From: Ramlibacter rhizophilus
GTDB lineage: Bacteria; Pseudomonadota; Gammaproteobacteria; Burkholderiales; Burkholderiaceae_C
Reading direction: 5' to 3'
NCBI RefSeq assembly: GCF_004681965.1
Contig: NZ_SMLL01000004.1
Coordinates: 434,001-498,000 of the forward strand
Length of the DNA: 64,000 bases
Part shown: positions 24,364 to 33,486 of the stretch, piece by piece
Layout: each line of letters starts with the position of its first letter
Position numbering within the stretch: position 1 is the first letter of the stretch
Made by a program: the position numbers and the translations under genes
Notes under the pieces: generated by a model
Databases searched by the model: none
Told to the model about the DNA's origin: nothing
The model's input: only the letters and a program-made list of their open reading frames with translations

Positions 24364-24930
24364 TCAGCGCCGCCGGGTCGGCACCACCGAACTGAACTCG
24401 AGCGGGTAAAGCTGCGAGAGCAGCTGGTTCTGCGCCGGCGAAAGCTGCTGGCGCAGCTTCGGATAGACCTGCTGCTCCTCTTCCTCCAGCGCGTGCTGCA
24501 GCACGAGCTTCTGCAGGCGCTGCGCGCTTTCCGTCCAGCCGGCGTTGCGGTCACGCACGAGCACGATCAGGCGCAGCTGCGCCGAGATCACCTTGGCTTC
24601 CGCCTCCTGCTGGTACAGGCGCTCGGCCGCGGTCTGCAGTCCGGCGCGCACCGCTGCCGGATAGATCACGTGCTCCTCGCCGATCTGGTGCGCCTTGAGG
24701 ACGTGGTGCAGGTTCAGCAACTGCAGGTCCAACTGGTCCCAGGGCGCATCGGTCCGGGACAGCAGCTCCTCGAAGCTGCGCTGGATGAGGCGGTGGTGCT
24801 GCTCGATCATGGCCAGCCAGTCGCCACCTGCGGCAGCGGTCTGCGCAGCGACATGGCTGAGGTTCAGCATGGCGCCGGAGGCGGCGGAGGCGATCAGCCA
24901 CTGCCTGCGGGTGGGGAGTCGTTCGATCAT
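24364..24930 (-). CDS. Tat-exported hemerythrin (HHE) domain protein
   Basis: 188 aa. The N-terminus (TRRQWLIASAASGAMLNLSHVAAQ) carries a Tat-like twin-Arg signal. A four-helix bundle follows with diiron ligand candidates: EQHHRLIQRSFEELL, LNLHHVLKAHQIGEEHVIYPA (the H-x3-E type cluster), and LQHALEEEEQQVYPKL. Hemerythrins bind O2, NO or protect iron enzymes. Export of a folded, metal-loaded protein would need Tat, which fits the signal. It lies 18 bp after the ChaB-like gene on the same strand. Confidence 0.85.
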   Translation of the reverse strand: MIERLPTRRQWLIASAASGAMLNLSHVAAQTAAAGGDWLAMIEQHHRLIQRSFEELLSRTDAPWDQLDLQLLNLHHVLKAHQIGEEHVIYPAAVRAGLQTAAERLYQQEAEAKVISAQLRLIVLVRDRNAGWTESAQRLQKLVLQHALEEEEQQVYPKLRQQLSPAQNQLLSQLYPLEFSSVVPTRRR

Positions 24931-24948
24931 GCGTGGTCCTTCCTGGCT

Positions 24949-25341
24949 TCAACCCTGCTTCTTCGAAATGGCCCGGGCGAGGTCCTGCTTGTCCATCTTC
25001 GAGCGGCCCTCGATGTCCAGCTTCTTCGCCCGCTCGTAGAGCTCCTTGTGCGTGTGGCCCTTGACGTCCACGCCGCCGTAGGTCTCGCCCTTGCCTTCGC
25101 GCTTTTCCTTGGTCGATTTCGTCGAGCGCGAGTCGGAGGGACCCGGGTGATCCTTGGCCTCCCAGTGGTCGCCCACCTTCTCGAAGCCGTGCTTGAGGGA
25201 CGCGTAGGCGGTGCGGCTGGCCCGCTCGCCCTTGCCGTATTCCGACTCGGCGCTCCTGAGGGTCTTGGCGTAGGTGCGCTGCGCCTTGGCGGGCGAGCGC
25301 TCCAGGGTGCCGGGCATGTCCACCCCCTGCTTCTTGCTCAT
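24949..25341 (-). CDS. ChaB family protein
   Basis: 130 aa from ATG 25341. ChaB landmarks are LERSPAKAQRTYAKTLRSAESEYGKGERASRTAYASLKHGFEKVGDHW, matching the L-P-x-x-A-x-x-x-Y-x-x-A-F-x-x-A pattern and the C-terminal W helix of the family. The C-terminal half (THKELYERAKKLDIEGRSKMDKQDLARAISKKQ) is a Rho_N-like SAP helix pair found in many larger ChaB proteins. Highly charged and cytosolic. Often seen among general stress proteins in Proteobacteria; molecular function is not known. Confidence 0.88.
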   Translation of the reverse strand: MSKKQGVDMPGTLERSPAKAQRTYAKTLRSAESEYGKGERASRTAYASLKHGFEKVGDHWEAKDHPGPSDSRSTKSTKEKREGKGETYGGVDVKGHTHKELYERAKKLDIEGRSKMDKQDLARAISKKQG

Positions 25342-25499
25342 GGGCTGCTCCTTTCCTCGTCCAGGGCGGGCGTGCGCCCACCCGTTCAAGCTCTCACTGT
25401 GGCGCGGCCGCTGGCGCGGGCGTGTCAGCCCCGGGCGGGGATCGCGTCGGACAGCGGCGACGATTGCAGGCCACCTGGCGGGCTCGCAAGCCCGCGCAC

Positions 25500-26069
25500 T
25501 CAGCCAGGCCAGGGGCTGTGGTGGAAGACGTAGCGGCCGATCTCGCGGCTGCCGCCTTCCTCGCGGGCGAGCAGCGTCAGCTGGACCGTGTGCGCGGGCT
25601 GCGGGCGCAGAAGGCTGGCCTGGACGAGGTACACCAGCTCGCCGGCCCGCGGGTCGAAGGGCAGGTCCTGTGCCAGCAGCCGCTCGCCGGGGGCGAGCGA
25701 ACTTTCCTCGACCAGGTCCAGGCCCTCGACACCCGCAAGTGGCGCCTGCAGCCGGCTCACCAGCACCTCGTCCTGCGGCGCCAGCGTGCAGTTGACGCTG
25801 CCGCCAGCCGGCACGTGGTACTCGCGAACGCGCAGGCCCTGCTCGACGAGGCGGTCCACCAGGCGCGCGCTGGCCGCCATGTGCAGGCGCCCATCGCGCA
25901 GCGCCGTGCGCACACCCTGCTGCAGCACCAGCATGTCGTCGAACAGCGCGCCGCAGTCGTCGCAGGCCATGAGGTGCGCGTCGATCGCTTCGCGGGTGGC
26001 GGAGTCGGTCTCGCCCAGCCAGTCCTGGAGCAGCAGCGAAAGCGACAGGTGCTCCGTGGCGGCGCTCAT
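25500..26069 (-). CDS. Zinc-finger anti-sigma factor
   Basis: 189 aa from ATG 26069, overlapping the sigma factor stop by 4 bases (ATGA). The N-terminal zinc anti-sigma motif is H32-x3-C36-x2-C39 in AHLMACDDCG, just as in ChrR/RsrA-type proteins. A helical linker leads to a C-terminal beta-rich domain (VREYHVPAGGSVNCTLAPQDEVLVSRLQAP and later VQLTLLARE) without an obvious membrane segment, so it is a soluble cytosolic anti-sigma. The C-terminal domain might sense a ligand. It is cotranscribed with and should inhibit the adjacent ECF sigma. Confidence 0.82.
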   Translation of the reverse strand: MSAATEHLSLSLLLQDWLGETDSATREAIDAHLMACDDCGALFDDMLVLQQGVRTALRDGRLHMAASARLVDRLVEQGLRVREYHVPAGGSVNCTLAPQDEVLVSRLQAPLAGVEGLDLVEESSLAPGERLLAQDLPFDPRAGELVYLVQASLLRPQPAHTVQLTLLAREEGGSREIGRYVFHHSPWPG

Positions 26070-26647
26070 CGCAGCCCCCGGTGCGCATGCACGCAGCGGC
26101 GCAGCTTGTCGATGCTGCGGTGGCGCACCACGCGCACGTTCGCGGCCGACAGTCCCAGCTGCGCGCCGACCGCGTCCGAGGGCTGCTCGTCGTAGAAGCT
26201 GAGCACGACGACCGAGCGCTCCCGCTCGGACAGTCGCTCCAGGCAGTCGGCCACGCGCTCGTGGTCCAGGCGCGGCGCGAGGTGGGCCTCGGCGTCCACC
26301 AGCGAGTCGGCATGGCGCTGGAGCAGCTCGTCCCGGCGCGCCTGGGTGCGCCGCTGGTCCATCACCGTCATGCGGCAGGTGCCCAGCACGAAGGACAGCA
26401 CGCGCTCGGGCTCGCGCAGCTTGCGGCCGCGCAGCTGCTCCAGGGTGAAGGTCATCACCTGCTGCATGAGGTCCGAGGCCGCATGCCCATCGCGCAGGTG
26501 GCGAAGGCCGTAGCGCCGCACGCGGGGTGCGAGCAGGCGGTAGAGCTGCGCCTCGGCCTCGCCGGCTTCGCCGGGCGCCGACTGCGCGATGAGGCAGGCC
26601 AGTCGCGCTTCGGGGGTGTCGACAGGGGAGGTGAGGGAGGCGTCCAC
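26066..26647 (-). CDS. ECF-type RNA polymerase sigma factor
   Basis: 193 aa from the GTG at 26647; the open frame reaches 26725 but the extra residues are not sigma-like, and the start is uncertain. Region 2 is visible as ASDLMQQVMTFTLEQLRGRKLREPERVLSFVLGTCRMTVMDQRRTQARR, and region 4 as CLERLSERERSVVVLSFYDEQPSDAVGAQLGLSAANVRVVRHRSIDKLRRCV. It is coupled to a zinc anti-sigma. Upstream there is a TGTAACG at 26687-26693 that resembles an ECF -35 on the plus strand, in front of the ODP-type gene. Confidence 0.87.
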   Translation of the reverse strand: MDASLTSPVDTPEARLACLIAQSAPGEAGEAEAQLYRLLAPRVRRYGLRHLRDGHAASDLMQQVMTFTLEQLRGRKLREPERVLSFVLGTCRMTVMDQRRTQARRDELLQRHADSLVDAEAHLAPRLDHERVADCLERLSERERSVVVLSFYDEQPSDAVGAQLGLSAANVRVVRHRSIDKLRRCVHAHRGLR

Positions 26648-26750
26648 GGCGAAAGAGCATACGCAGATCGCCACCGAAAAAAAACCTGTAACGCAGGCGC
26701 GCCTCGCACCACAACCTGTTCCCACCCACCTTCATCGACGAGGAGCAGCC

Positions 26751-27527
26751 ATGATCACGAACCTGCACAGCGGCACCAACGTGCACGAGATCGCCGAGGG
26801 CATCTACCGCATCAACACGCCCATCGACTTCCCCGACGGCAATGGCTTCAGCTTCAACCAGTACCTGCTCGTGGACGACCAGCCGCTGCTGTTCCACACC
26901 GGCCCGCGCCAGCTCTTCGAGCGCGTGCGCGAAGCCGTCGCCGCGGTGATGCCGGTCCAGTCCCTGCGGTACATCGGCCTGTCGCACTTCGAGGCCGACG
27001 AGTGCGGCTCCATGAACTCGTGGCTGGCCCTGGCGCCGGCGGCGGTGCCCCTGTGCAGCCAGGTGGCGGCCATGGTGTCGGTGGCCGACACGGCCGACCG
27101 CGCACCACGCGCGATGGCCGACGGCGAGCGCCTGTCGGTGGGCCGGCACACGCTGCAGTGGCTGGACACGCCCCAGGTGCCGCACGGCTGGGACTGCGGG
27201 CTGCTGATGGACCACACCACCGGCACCTTCTTCTGCGGCGACCTGTTCACCCAGCCGGGGCACGGGGACGAGCCCCTGACCGACGGCGACATCCTGGGCC
27301 CGAGCGAAGCCTTCCGCCAGCCCATGGACTCCTTCGCCCATGCCCCCCAGACCCGGGCCACGCTGGAGCGCCTGGCCCGCCTGGCGCCGCGGACGCTGGC
27401 CTGCATGCACGGCAGCGCCTGGCGGGGCGATGGCGGGCGCTTGCTGAGGGAGCTGGCTGCGGCGCTGGACGGTGCGGGCGCGGTCCAGGCCGCTGCCATG
27501 CAGCGGGTGCCCGAACTGGCGGCGTAG
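26751..27527 (+). CDS. ODP-type metallo-beta-lactamase-fold protein (diiron, FprA-like domain)
   Basis: 258 aa from ATG 26751 with GAGGAGCAGCC just before it. It contains the oxygen-binding diiron (ODP) pattern of flavodiiron proteins: YLLVDDQPLLFHTGPR, then LSHFEADECGSMN (H-x-E-x-D variant of the MBL H-x-H-x-D-H), and later FFCGDLFTQPG and CMHGSAWRGDGG. There is no flavodoxin domain. Proteins of this type may react with O2 or NO or act as sensors. It is divergent from the ECF sigma gene and probably belongs to its regulon, beside the hemerythrin. Confidence 0.85.
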   Translation: MITNLHSGTNVHEIAEGIYRINTPIDFPDGNGFSFNQYLLVDDQPLLFHTGPRQLFERVREAVAAVMPVQSLRYIGLSHFEADECGSMNSWLALAPAAVPLCSQVAAMVSVADTADRAPRAMADGERLSVGRHTLQWLDTPQVPHGWDCGLLMDHTTGTFFCGDLFTQPGHGDEPLTDGDILGPSEAFRQPMDSFAHAPQTRATLERLARLAPRTLACMHGSAWRGDGGRLLRELAAALDGAGAVQAAAMQRVPELAA

Positions 27528-27551
27528 CGGTCTTGGCGTCGCGGGGCTGCG

Positions 27552-27573
27552 CGGACAAGGTATAACTTGTCCG
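27552..27573. promoter_or_regulatory. 22-bp near-perfect palindrome at the GntR start
   Basis: CGGACAAG and CTTGTCCG (8-bp perfect arms) flank GTATAA; 10 of 11 base pairs of the palindrome match. The centre contains TATAAC, a good -10, and the GT-N3-AC core of FadR-type GntR operators. It ends on the base before the ATG at 27574. Probable autoregulatory operator. Confidence 0.65.
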
Positions 27574-28314
27574 ATGACTGCTGTTTCCCCGCCCATGACC
27601 GAACTCACCCGCCGCCGCCCCCGCAGCCTCGCCCTGGGGGTGGTCGATGCCTTGAGCGGTCGCATCCGGGAGGGCGCGCTCGCGGCCGGCGAGAAGCTGC
27701 CGACCGAGGCCGAGATCATGGAGGAGTTCGGCGTGAGCCGGACGGTGGTGCGCGAAGCCATCTCGCGGCTGCAGACCACCGGCCTGGTGGAGACGCGCCA
27801 CGGCGTGGGCACCTTCGTCATCGGCCTGGGCGACGGGACGGCCTTTCGCATCTCGCCCGAGCAGCTCGGAACGCTGCAGGACGTGATCGCGGTGCTGGAG
27901 CTGCGCATCGCGGTGGAAACCGAGAGCGCGGTGCTCGCCGCCCAGCGCCGCACGGAGGCCAACCTCAAGGCGCTGCGCCAGGCCATGCAGGCCTTCACCG
28001 AGGCGGTGGAGCAGGGCCGCGACGCGGTCGGGCCGGACTTCCAGCTGCACCTGGAGATCGCACGCGCCACGCAGAACCAGCATTTCGTGGACCTCATGGG
28101 TACGCTGGGCGGAATGATGATTCCGCGGGCGCGGCTGGAGCCCGCCAGCCCGCTCACGCCCGAGCGCGCGGCCTACCTGCGCCGGGTGCACGGGGAGCAC
28201 GAGACCATCGTCGAGGCCATCGCCCGCCAGGATGCGGAGGCCGCCCGCGCGGCCATGCGCACCCACCTGATCAACAGCCGCGAGCGGCGGCGCCAGCTCG
28301 CGGCCAAGCGGTAG
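27574..28314 (+). CDS. GntR family (FadR/FCD) regulator of the glucarate/galactarate operon
   Basis: 246 aa from ATG 27574; ATG 27595 is the alternative and neither has a Shine-Dalgarno. The winged helix is VVDALSGRIREGALAAGEKLPTEAEIMEEFGVSRTVVREAISRLQTTGLVETRHGVGTFV. The FCD domain follows with LELRIAVETESAVLAAQRR and the metal-type His residues in FQLHLEIARATQNQHF and VHGEHETIVEAI. It sits upstream of kdgD in the same direction, so it is the likely repressor of this operon. The 22-bp palindrome that abuts its start codon suggests autoregulation. Confidence 0.92.
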   Translation: MTAVSPPMTELTRRRPRSLALGVVDALSGRIREGALAAGEKLPTEAEIMEEFGVSRTVVREAISRLQTTGLVETRHGVGTFVIGLGDGTAFRISPEQLGTLQDVIAVLELRIAVETESAVLAAQRRTEANLKALRQAMQAFTEAVEQGRDAVGPDFQLHLEIARATQNQHFVDLMGTLGGMMIPRARLEPASPLTPERAAYLRRVHGEHETIVEAIARQDAEAARAAMRTHLINSRERRRQLAAKR

Positions 28315-28341
28315 TCGCCCGGTGTTCGTCCTGGGCACCCG

Positions 28342-28516
28342 ATCAAACACATCCGTTCGCCCTGAGCCCTTCGTCAGGTTCAGGACAGGCTCTCAACAAG
28401 CGTCGAACCGACGGACCTCGTCGGGCCAACCGCTCGGGCTGAGCCTGGCGAAGCCCATCGCGCGAGACTCACCCCGCGAGCCCTTCGACAGGCTCAGGCG
28501 AACGGATGTGTTTGAT
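28342..28516. repeat. Interspersed CTTCGACAGGCTCAG-type repeat pair forming a large inverted repeat
   Basis: The 333-bp gap between the GntR and kdgD genes holds no gene. Its left part (28342-28361) and right part (28497-28516) are perfect 20-bp inverted arms (ATCAAACACATCC..., GGATGTGTTTGAT). Three degenerate copies of CCCTTCGACAGGCTCAGG lie inside or at the arms, at about 28361, 28440 and 28481. A further copy is at 62780-62809. This is the short palindromic repeat type common in Comamonadaceae intergenic regions, and it may fold on mRNA after the GntR gene. No transposase is present. Confidence 0.75.
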
Positions 28517-28611
28517 TGGCAATGCCGTTCAACGCGGCCCCGGCGCAGTGAATAAACGCTGAGCCCGAACAGGGCTTGGGCGGCGGAGCAGAAAGTTTTT
28601 TGCACTCGAGG

Positions 28612-28640
28612 TTGTACGATGTCTAACAACAACCTAGAAT
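28612..28640 (+). promoter_or_regulatory. Predicted kdgD promoter with overlapping inverted repeat
   Basis: TTGTAC at 28612-28617 and TAGAAT at 28635-28640, 17 bp apart. GTTGT...ACAAC (28611-28630) is an inverted repeat covering the -35 and spacer, a candidate GntR site. The start point would be at about 28647, right at the kdgD ATG (28648), so the transcript would be leaderless. Confidence 0.5.
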
Positions 28641-28647
28641 CCGCCGC

Positions 28648-29559
28648 ATGACGCCCGCCGACCTCAAACAGGCCCTTTCGCACGGCCTGCTCTCCTTCCC
28701 CCTCACCGACTTCGACAGCGAGCTTCGCTTCGATCCCAAGGGGTACGCCAACCGCCTGGAGTGGCTCATGCCCTATGGCGCCACGGTGCTGTTCGCCGCC
28801 GGCGGCACCGGCGAGTTCTTCTCGCTGGAGCCGCAGGAGTACGCCGCCGTCATCAAGACCGCGGCCGAGGTGTGCCACGGCCAGGTGCCCATCGTCGGCG
28901 GCGCCGGCGGCGGCACCACGCTGGCCATCAAGTACGCGCAGGAAGCCGAGCGCAACGGCGCCCAGGGTGTGCTGCTGCTGCCGCACTACCTGACCGAGGC
29001 CACGCAGGAAGGCCTGGTGCAGCACGTGGAGGCGGTGTGCCGCAGCGTAAAGATCGGCGTGATCGTCTACAACCGCGGCGCCACGAAGCTCACCGCGCAG
29101 TCGCTCAAGGTCCTGGCCGAGCGCTGCCCCAACCTCATCGGCTTCAAGGACGGCCTGGGCGATGTGGAGCGGATCGTCTCCATCCGCCGGCAGCTGGGCG
29201 AGCGCTTCGTCTACATCGGCGGCATGCCCACGCACGAGGTCTATGCCAACGCGTACAAGGCGCTGGGCGTGCCCACCTACTCGTCGGCGGTGTTCAACTT
29301 CATCCCGCGCACGGCCATCGAGTTCTACAACGCCTACGCCAGCGGCGACCAGGCGACGGTGAACCGCCTGATCGACGACTTCTTCCTGCCCTACCTCGCC
29401 ATCCGCAACAAGGGCGAGGGCTATGCCGTGTCCATCGTCAAGGCCGGAGCCACCGTCGTCGGCAAGACGGCCGGACCGGTGCGTCCGCCGCTGTCGGACC
29501 TCAAGCCTTCGGAAGTCGAAGAACTGGCCGCGCTGATCCGCAAGCTCGGTCCCCAATAA
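28648..29559 (+). CDS. kdgD: 5-dehydro-4-deoxyglucarate dehydratase
   Basis: 303 aa, a DHDPS/NAL-family class I lyase. Visible landmarks are [21 protein letters not shown] (the substrate-carboxylate loop), [12 protein letters not shown] (active-site Tyr), and [14 protein letters not shown], whose Lys forms the Schiff base. KdgD converts 5-dehydro-4-deoxy-D-glucarate to 2,5-dioxopentanoate, water and CO2. It is the first gene of kdgD-Bug-garD-gudD-aldehyde dehydrogenase. The start ATG has no Shine-Dalgarno (CCGCCGC before it), in line with a leaderless message from the predicted promoter. Confidence 0.95.
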   Translation: MTPADLKQALSHGLLSFPLTDFDSELRFDPKGYANRLEWLMPYGATVLFAAGGTGEFFSLEPQEYAAVIKTAAEVCHGQVPIVGGAGGGTTLAIKYAQEAERNGAQGVLLLPHYLTEATQEGLVQHVEAVCRSVKIGVIVYNRGATKLTAQSLKVLAERCPNLIGFKDGLGDVERIVSIRRQLGERFVYIGGMPTHEVYANAYKALGVPTYSSAVFNFIPRTAIEFYNAYASGDQATVNRLIDDFFLPYLAIRNKGEGYAVSIVKAGATVVGKTAGPVRPPLSDLKPSEVEELAALIRKLGPQ

Positions 29560-29587
29560 CCCGGTTTCACCACAAGGAGACGCTCCC

Positions 29588-30547
29588 ATGAAGAAGACCC
29601 TGCTGGGCCTCACGCTGGCCCTGGCCGCCACCGTCAGCGCGCACGCCTACCCCGACAACAAGCCCGTCACGCTGGTCGTGCCCTTCCCGCCGGGCGGCTC
29701 GACCGACGCCATCGCACGCGTGCTGGCGCAGAAGCTGCCCGAGAAGCTGGGCGGCACCTGGGTCATCGACAACAAGCCGGGCGCCACGGGCACCATCGGC
29801 GCGGCGCACGTCAAGCGCGCCAACCCGGACGGCTACACGCTGTTCGTGTCCTCGCTCGGCCCCTTCGTCATCGCGCCGCACCTGATCAAGGCCGTGCAGT
29901 ACGACGCGCTGAAGGACTTCGACCCCATCACCGTGCTGGTGCAGGCGCCCAACGTGCTGGTCGTGCCGACTGCTTCGCCCTACAAGAACGTGAACGAGCT
30001 GCTGGCCGGCCTCAAGAAGACGCCGAACAAGGTCAGCTTCGCGTCCTCGGGTAACGGCTCCTCCGACCACCTCTCGGCCGAACTGTTCTGGCAGCAGACC
30101 GGCACGCAGGGCGTGCACGTGCCTTACAAGGGCGGCGGCCCCGCCATCAACGACCTGCTGGGCAACCAGGTGGACGCGGCCTTCGTGAACATCAACAGCA
30201 TCATCCAGCACATCAAGGCCGGCAAGGTGCGCCCGCTGGGCATCTCCTCGGAAAAGCGCAACCCGCTGCTGCCCGAAGTGCCGACCCTGGCGGAGCAGGG
30301 CATCAAGGGTGCGGAAGTGCAGTCCTGGCAGGCCGTCGCCGCGCCCAAGGGCACGCCCGCGGAGGTCAAGTCCAAGCTGCACGCCGCCATCGTGTCCGCC
30401 ATGAACGAGCCGGCGGTGAAGGAGAAGCTGCAGGCCCAGGGCTTCGAGATGGTGCTCAACACGCCCGAGCAGTTCGGCGCCTTCCAGCAGGCCGAGTTCG
30501 GCAAGTGGAAGCAGCTGATCGAAACGCGCAAGATCAGCGCCGACTGA
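29588..30547 (+). CDS. Bug/TctC-family receptor, probable glucarate/galactarate binding
   Basis: 319 aa; ATG preceded by AAGGAGACGCTCCC. Signal peptide [19 protein letters not shown], then [41 protein letters not shown] and [22 protein letters not shown]. It lies inside the operon that degrades D-glucarate and D-galactarate, so an aldarate is the likely ligand. In many Burkholderiales a Bug gene sits at this place. No TctA/TctB genes are linked, so the membrane partner must be encoded elsewhere. Confidence 0.93.
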   Translation: MKKTLLGLTLALAATVSAHAYPDNKPVTLVVPFPPGGSTDAIARVLAQKLPEKLGGTWVIDNKPGATGTIGAAHVKRANPDGYTLFVSSLGPFVIAPHLIKAVQYDALKDFDPITVLVQAPNVLVVPTASPYKNVNELLAGLKKTPNKVSFASSGNGSSDHLSAELFWQQTGTQGVHVPYKGGGPAINDLLGNQVDAAFVNINSIIQHIKAGKVRPLGISSEKRNPLLPEVPTLAEQGIKGAEVQSWQAVAAPKGTPAEVKSKLHAAIVSAMNEPAVKEKLQAQGFEMVLNTPEQFGAFQQAEFGKWKQLIETRKISAD

Positions 30548-30569
30548 CCCTTCCTGGAAGACCGCGCGC

Positions 30570-32126
30570 ATGAACGCCACGCCCCGCACCATCCGCATGC
30601 ACGAGGCCGACAACGTGGCCATCGTGGCCAATGACGGCGGACTGGAGGCGGGCACCGTCTTCGCGGACGGCCTCACGCTGCGCGAGCGGGTGCCCCAGGG
30701 CCACAAGGTGGCCCTGGTGGACCTGCCGGCCGGCGCCGAGGTGCGGCGCTACGACGTGGTGATCGGGCGCGCGCTCAAGGACATTCCCCGGGGCAGCTGG
30801 GTGCACGAGCGATTGCTCGCCATGCCCGCTGCCGCCGATCTTTCCGAGCTGCCGGCACCGCGCGCGCCGGCCGCCGTGGAACCGCTCGAGAACTTCACCT
30901 TCGAGGGCTACCGCAATGCCGACGGCTCGGTCGGCACGCGCAACCTGCTGGCGATCACGCAGACCGTGCAGTGCGTGGCCGGCGTCTCGCGCATCGCGGC
31001 CGACCGCATCCGCGCCGAGCTGCTGCCGCGCTTTCCCAACGTGGACGGTGTCGTGGCCCTGGAGCACGCCTACGGCTGCGGCGTCGCCATCGACGCGCCC
31101 GATGCGGTGATTCCCATCCGCACGCTGCGCAACATCAGCCTCAACCCCAACTTCGGCGGCGAGGTGCTGCTGGTCAGCCTGGGCTGCGAGAAGCTGCAAC
31201 CCGAGCGGCTGATGCCGCCCGGCATCATTCCCATCGTGGCCGACGAGCCGCCCTCCGACCTGGACATCGTGCGGCTGCAGGACGAGCGCCACGTCGGCTT
31301 CCAATCCATGGTGGAGTCGGTGGTGCGCCAGGCCATCCCGCACCTGGAGCGCCTGAACGCCCGCCAGCGCGTCACGGTCCCCGCCAGCGAGCTGGTGGTG
31401 GGCGTGCAGTGCGGCGGCAGTGACGCCTTCTCCGGCGTCACGGCGAACCCCGCCGTGGGCTTCTGCACCGACCTGCTGGTGCGCGCCGGCGCCACGGTCA
31501 TGTTCTCCGAGACCACCGAAGTGCGCGACGCGGTGGACCAGCTCACCGCCCGCGCGGCCACGCCCGAGGTGGCCGAGGCGATCAAGCGCGAGATGGCCTG
31601 GTACGACGCCTACCTGCAGCGCGGCAGCGCCGACCGCAGCGCCAACACCACGCCCGGCAACAAGCTGGGGGGTCTGTCCAACATCGTCGAGAAGGCGATG
31701 GGCTCCATCATCAAGTCGGGCAGCGTGCCGATTTCGGGCGTGCTCTCGCCCGGCGAGAAGCTGCCGGCCGGCCAGCGCGGCCTGTTCTATGCCGCCACGC
31801 CCGCGAGCGACTTCATCTGCGGCACGCTGCAGCTCGCGGCGGGCATGAACCTGCATGTGTTCACCACCGGCCGCGGCACGCCGTATGGCCTGGCCGAAGT
31901 GCCGGTCATCAAGGTGGGCACGCGCACCGAGCTGGCCGCGCGCTGGCACGACCTCATCGACCTCAATGCCGGCCGCGTCGCCGACGGCGAGGCCAGCGTC
32001 CAGGACCTCGGCTGGGAGCTGTTCCGCCTGATGCTCGACGTGGCCAGCGGACGCCGGCGCACGCACGCCGAGCACTGGAAGCTGCACAACGCCCTGGTGC
32101 TGTTCAACCCGGCGCCGGTCACCTGA
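30570..32126 (+). CDS. garD: Galactarate dehydratase
   Basis: 518 aa, the usual length for GarD. The small N-terminal SAF-like domain ([23 protein letters not shown] ... [21 protein letters not shown]) is followed by the UxaA/GarD catalytic domain with [51 protein letters not shown] and [24 protein letters not shown]. The Cys residues fit iron-dependent dehydratases. It converts galactarate to 5-dehydro-4-deoxyglucarate, the KdgD substrate. It lies between the Bug receptor and gudD. Confidence 0.95.
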   Translation: MNATPRTIRMHEADNVAIVANDGGLEAGTVFADGLTLRERVPQGHKVALVDLPAGAEVRRYDVVIGRALKDIPRGSWVHERLLAMPAAADLSELPAPRAPAAVEPLENFTFEGYRNADGSVGTRNLLAITQTVQCVAGVSRIAADRIRAELLPRFPNVDGVVALEHAYGCGVAIDAPDAVIPIRTLRNISLNPNFGGEVLLVSLGCEKLQPERLMPPGIIPIVADEPPSDLDIVRLQDERHVGFQSMVESVVRQAIPHLERLNARQRVTVPASELVVGVQCGGSDAFSGVTANPAVGFCTDLLVRAGATVMFSETTEVRDAVDQLTARAATPEVAEAIKREMAWYDAYLQRGSADRSANTTPGNKLGGLSNIVEKAMGSIIKSGSVPISGVLSPGEKLPAGQRGLFYAATPASDFICGTLQLAAGMNLHVFTTGRGTPYGLAEVPVIKVGTRTELAARWHDLIDLNAGRVADGEASVQDLGWELFRLMLDVASGRRRTHAEHWKLHNALVLFNPAPVT

Positions 32127-32149
32127 CCTCCCTGCCTTCACCTCTGTCC

Positions 32150-33475
32150 ATGACCTCTCCCATCGTCCGGCGCATGCGCGTCGTCCCCGTCGCGGGCCGC
32201 GACGGCATGCTGCTCAATCTCTCGGGGGCGCACGCGCCCTTCTTCACGCGCAACATCGTCATCGTCACCGACGATGCCGGCCACACCGGCCTGGGCGAGG
32301 TGCCCGGCGGCGAGAAGATCCGCCAGACCCTGGAGGACGCGCGCCCGCTGGTGGAGGGCCAGGCCATCGGCAATCTCCAGGCGATCCTGAACGCCATGCG
32401 CACGACCTTCGCCGACCGCGACGCCGGCGGCCGTGGGCTGCAGACCTTCGACCTGCGCACCACCATCCATGCGGTCACCGCCGTGGAATCGGCCCTGCTG
32501 GACCTCATGGGCCAGCACCTGGGCGTGCCGGTGGCGGCGCTGCTGGGCGAGGGGCAGCAGCGCGATGCGGTGCAGATGCTCGGCTACCTGTTCTTCGTCG
32601 GCGACCGCCGCAAGACGAACCTGCCCTATGCCTCGGAGCCCGAGGCGCAGGACGAGTGGCTCCGCCTGCGCCACGAGGAAGCGCTCACGCCCGAGGCCGT
32701 GGTGCGCCTGGCCGAGGCTGCGCACCAGCGCTATGGTTTCCAGGACTTCAAGCTCAAGGGCGGCGTGCTGCGCGGCGACGAGGAAGTCGATGCCGTCACG
32801 GCGCTGCACGAGCGCTTCCCCGAAGCCCGCGTGACGCTGGACCCCAACGGCGGCTGGCTGCTCAAGGACGCCATCCGCCTGGGCCGCCGGATGCAGGGCG
32901 TCGTCGCCTATGCCGAAGACCCTTGCGGTGCCGAGGAGGGCTTCTCCGGCCGCGAGGTGATGGCGGAGTTCCGCCGCGCCACCGGCCTGCCCACGGCCAC
33001 CAACATGGTGGCCACCGACTGGCGGCAGATGGCGCACTCGCTCGCGCTGCAATCGGTGGACATCCCGCTGGCCGACCCGCACTTCTGGACCATGGCGGGG
33101 TCCGTGCGCGTGGCGCAGACCTGCCGCGACTGGGGCCTGACCTGGGGCTCGCACTCCAACAACCATTTCGACATCTCGCTGGCCATGTTCACCCACGTGG
33201 GCGCGGCCGCACCGGGCAAGGTCACGGCCATCGACACGCACTGGATCTGGCAGGACGGCCAGCGCCTCACGCGCGAGCCGCTGAAGATCGAAGGCGGCTA
33301 CGTGCAGGTGCCGAAGAAGCCGGGCCTGGGCATCGTGATCGACGAGGCGGAACTGGAGAAGGCCCACCGCCTGTACCTGGAGCACGGCCTGGGCGCCCGC
33401 GACGATGCCATCGCCATGCAGTTCCTGGTCCCGGGCTGGACCTTCGACCCCAAGAAGCCGGCGCTGGTCCGGTAG
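32150..33475 (+). CDS. gudD: Glucarate dehydratase
   Basis: 441 aa, an enolase-superfamily enzyme. The N-terminal capping domain ([36 protein letters not shown]) leads to a barrel with [16 protein letters not shown] (K-x-K), [11 protein letters not shown] (metal Asp and the GudD-type Asn), [16 protein letters not shown] (metal Glu), [11 protein letters not shown] (metal Asn) and [13 protein letters not shown] with the catalytic His. The N-rather-than-E metal ligand is typical for GudD. Product is 5-dehydro-4-deoxyglucarate. It joins garD at the KdgD step. Confidence 0.95.
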   Translation: MTSPIVRRMRVVPVAGRDGMLLNLSGAHAPFFTRNIVIVTDDAGHTGLGEVPGGEKIRQTLEDARPLVEGQAIGNLQAILNAMRTTFADRDAGGRGLQTFDLRTTIHAVTAVESALLDLMGQHLGVPVAALLGEGQQRDAVQMLGYLFFVGDRRKTNLPYASEPEAQDEWLRLRHEEALTPEAVVRLAEAAHQRYGFQDFKLKGGVLRGDEEVDAVTALHERFPEARVTLDPNGGWLLKDAIRLGRRMQGVVAYAEDPCGAEEGFSGREVMAEFRRATGLPTATNMVATDWRQMAHSLALQSVDIPLADPHFWTMAGSVRVAQTCRDWGLTWGSHSNNHFDISLAMFTHVGAAAPGKVTAIDTHWIWQDGQRLTREPLKIEGGYVQVPKKPGLGIVIDEAELEKAHRLYLEHGLGARDDAIAMQFLVPGWTFDPKKPALVR

Positions 33476-33486
33476 GCGAGGTGTCC

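Noticed and set aside
26070..28157. N-terminal extension of the anti-sigma frame over 2 kb
   Set aside because: Shadow of the sigma, ODP and GntR genes.
28342..28516. Insertion sequence remnant
   Set aside because: Terminal-like inverted arms exist, but there is no transposase frame and no target duplication; a palindromic repeat cluster explains it.
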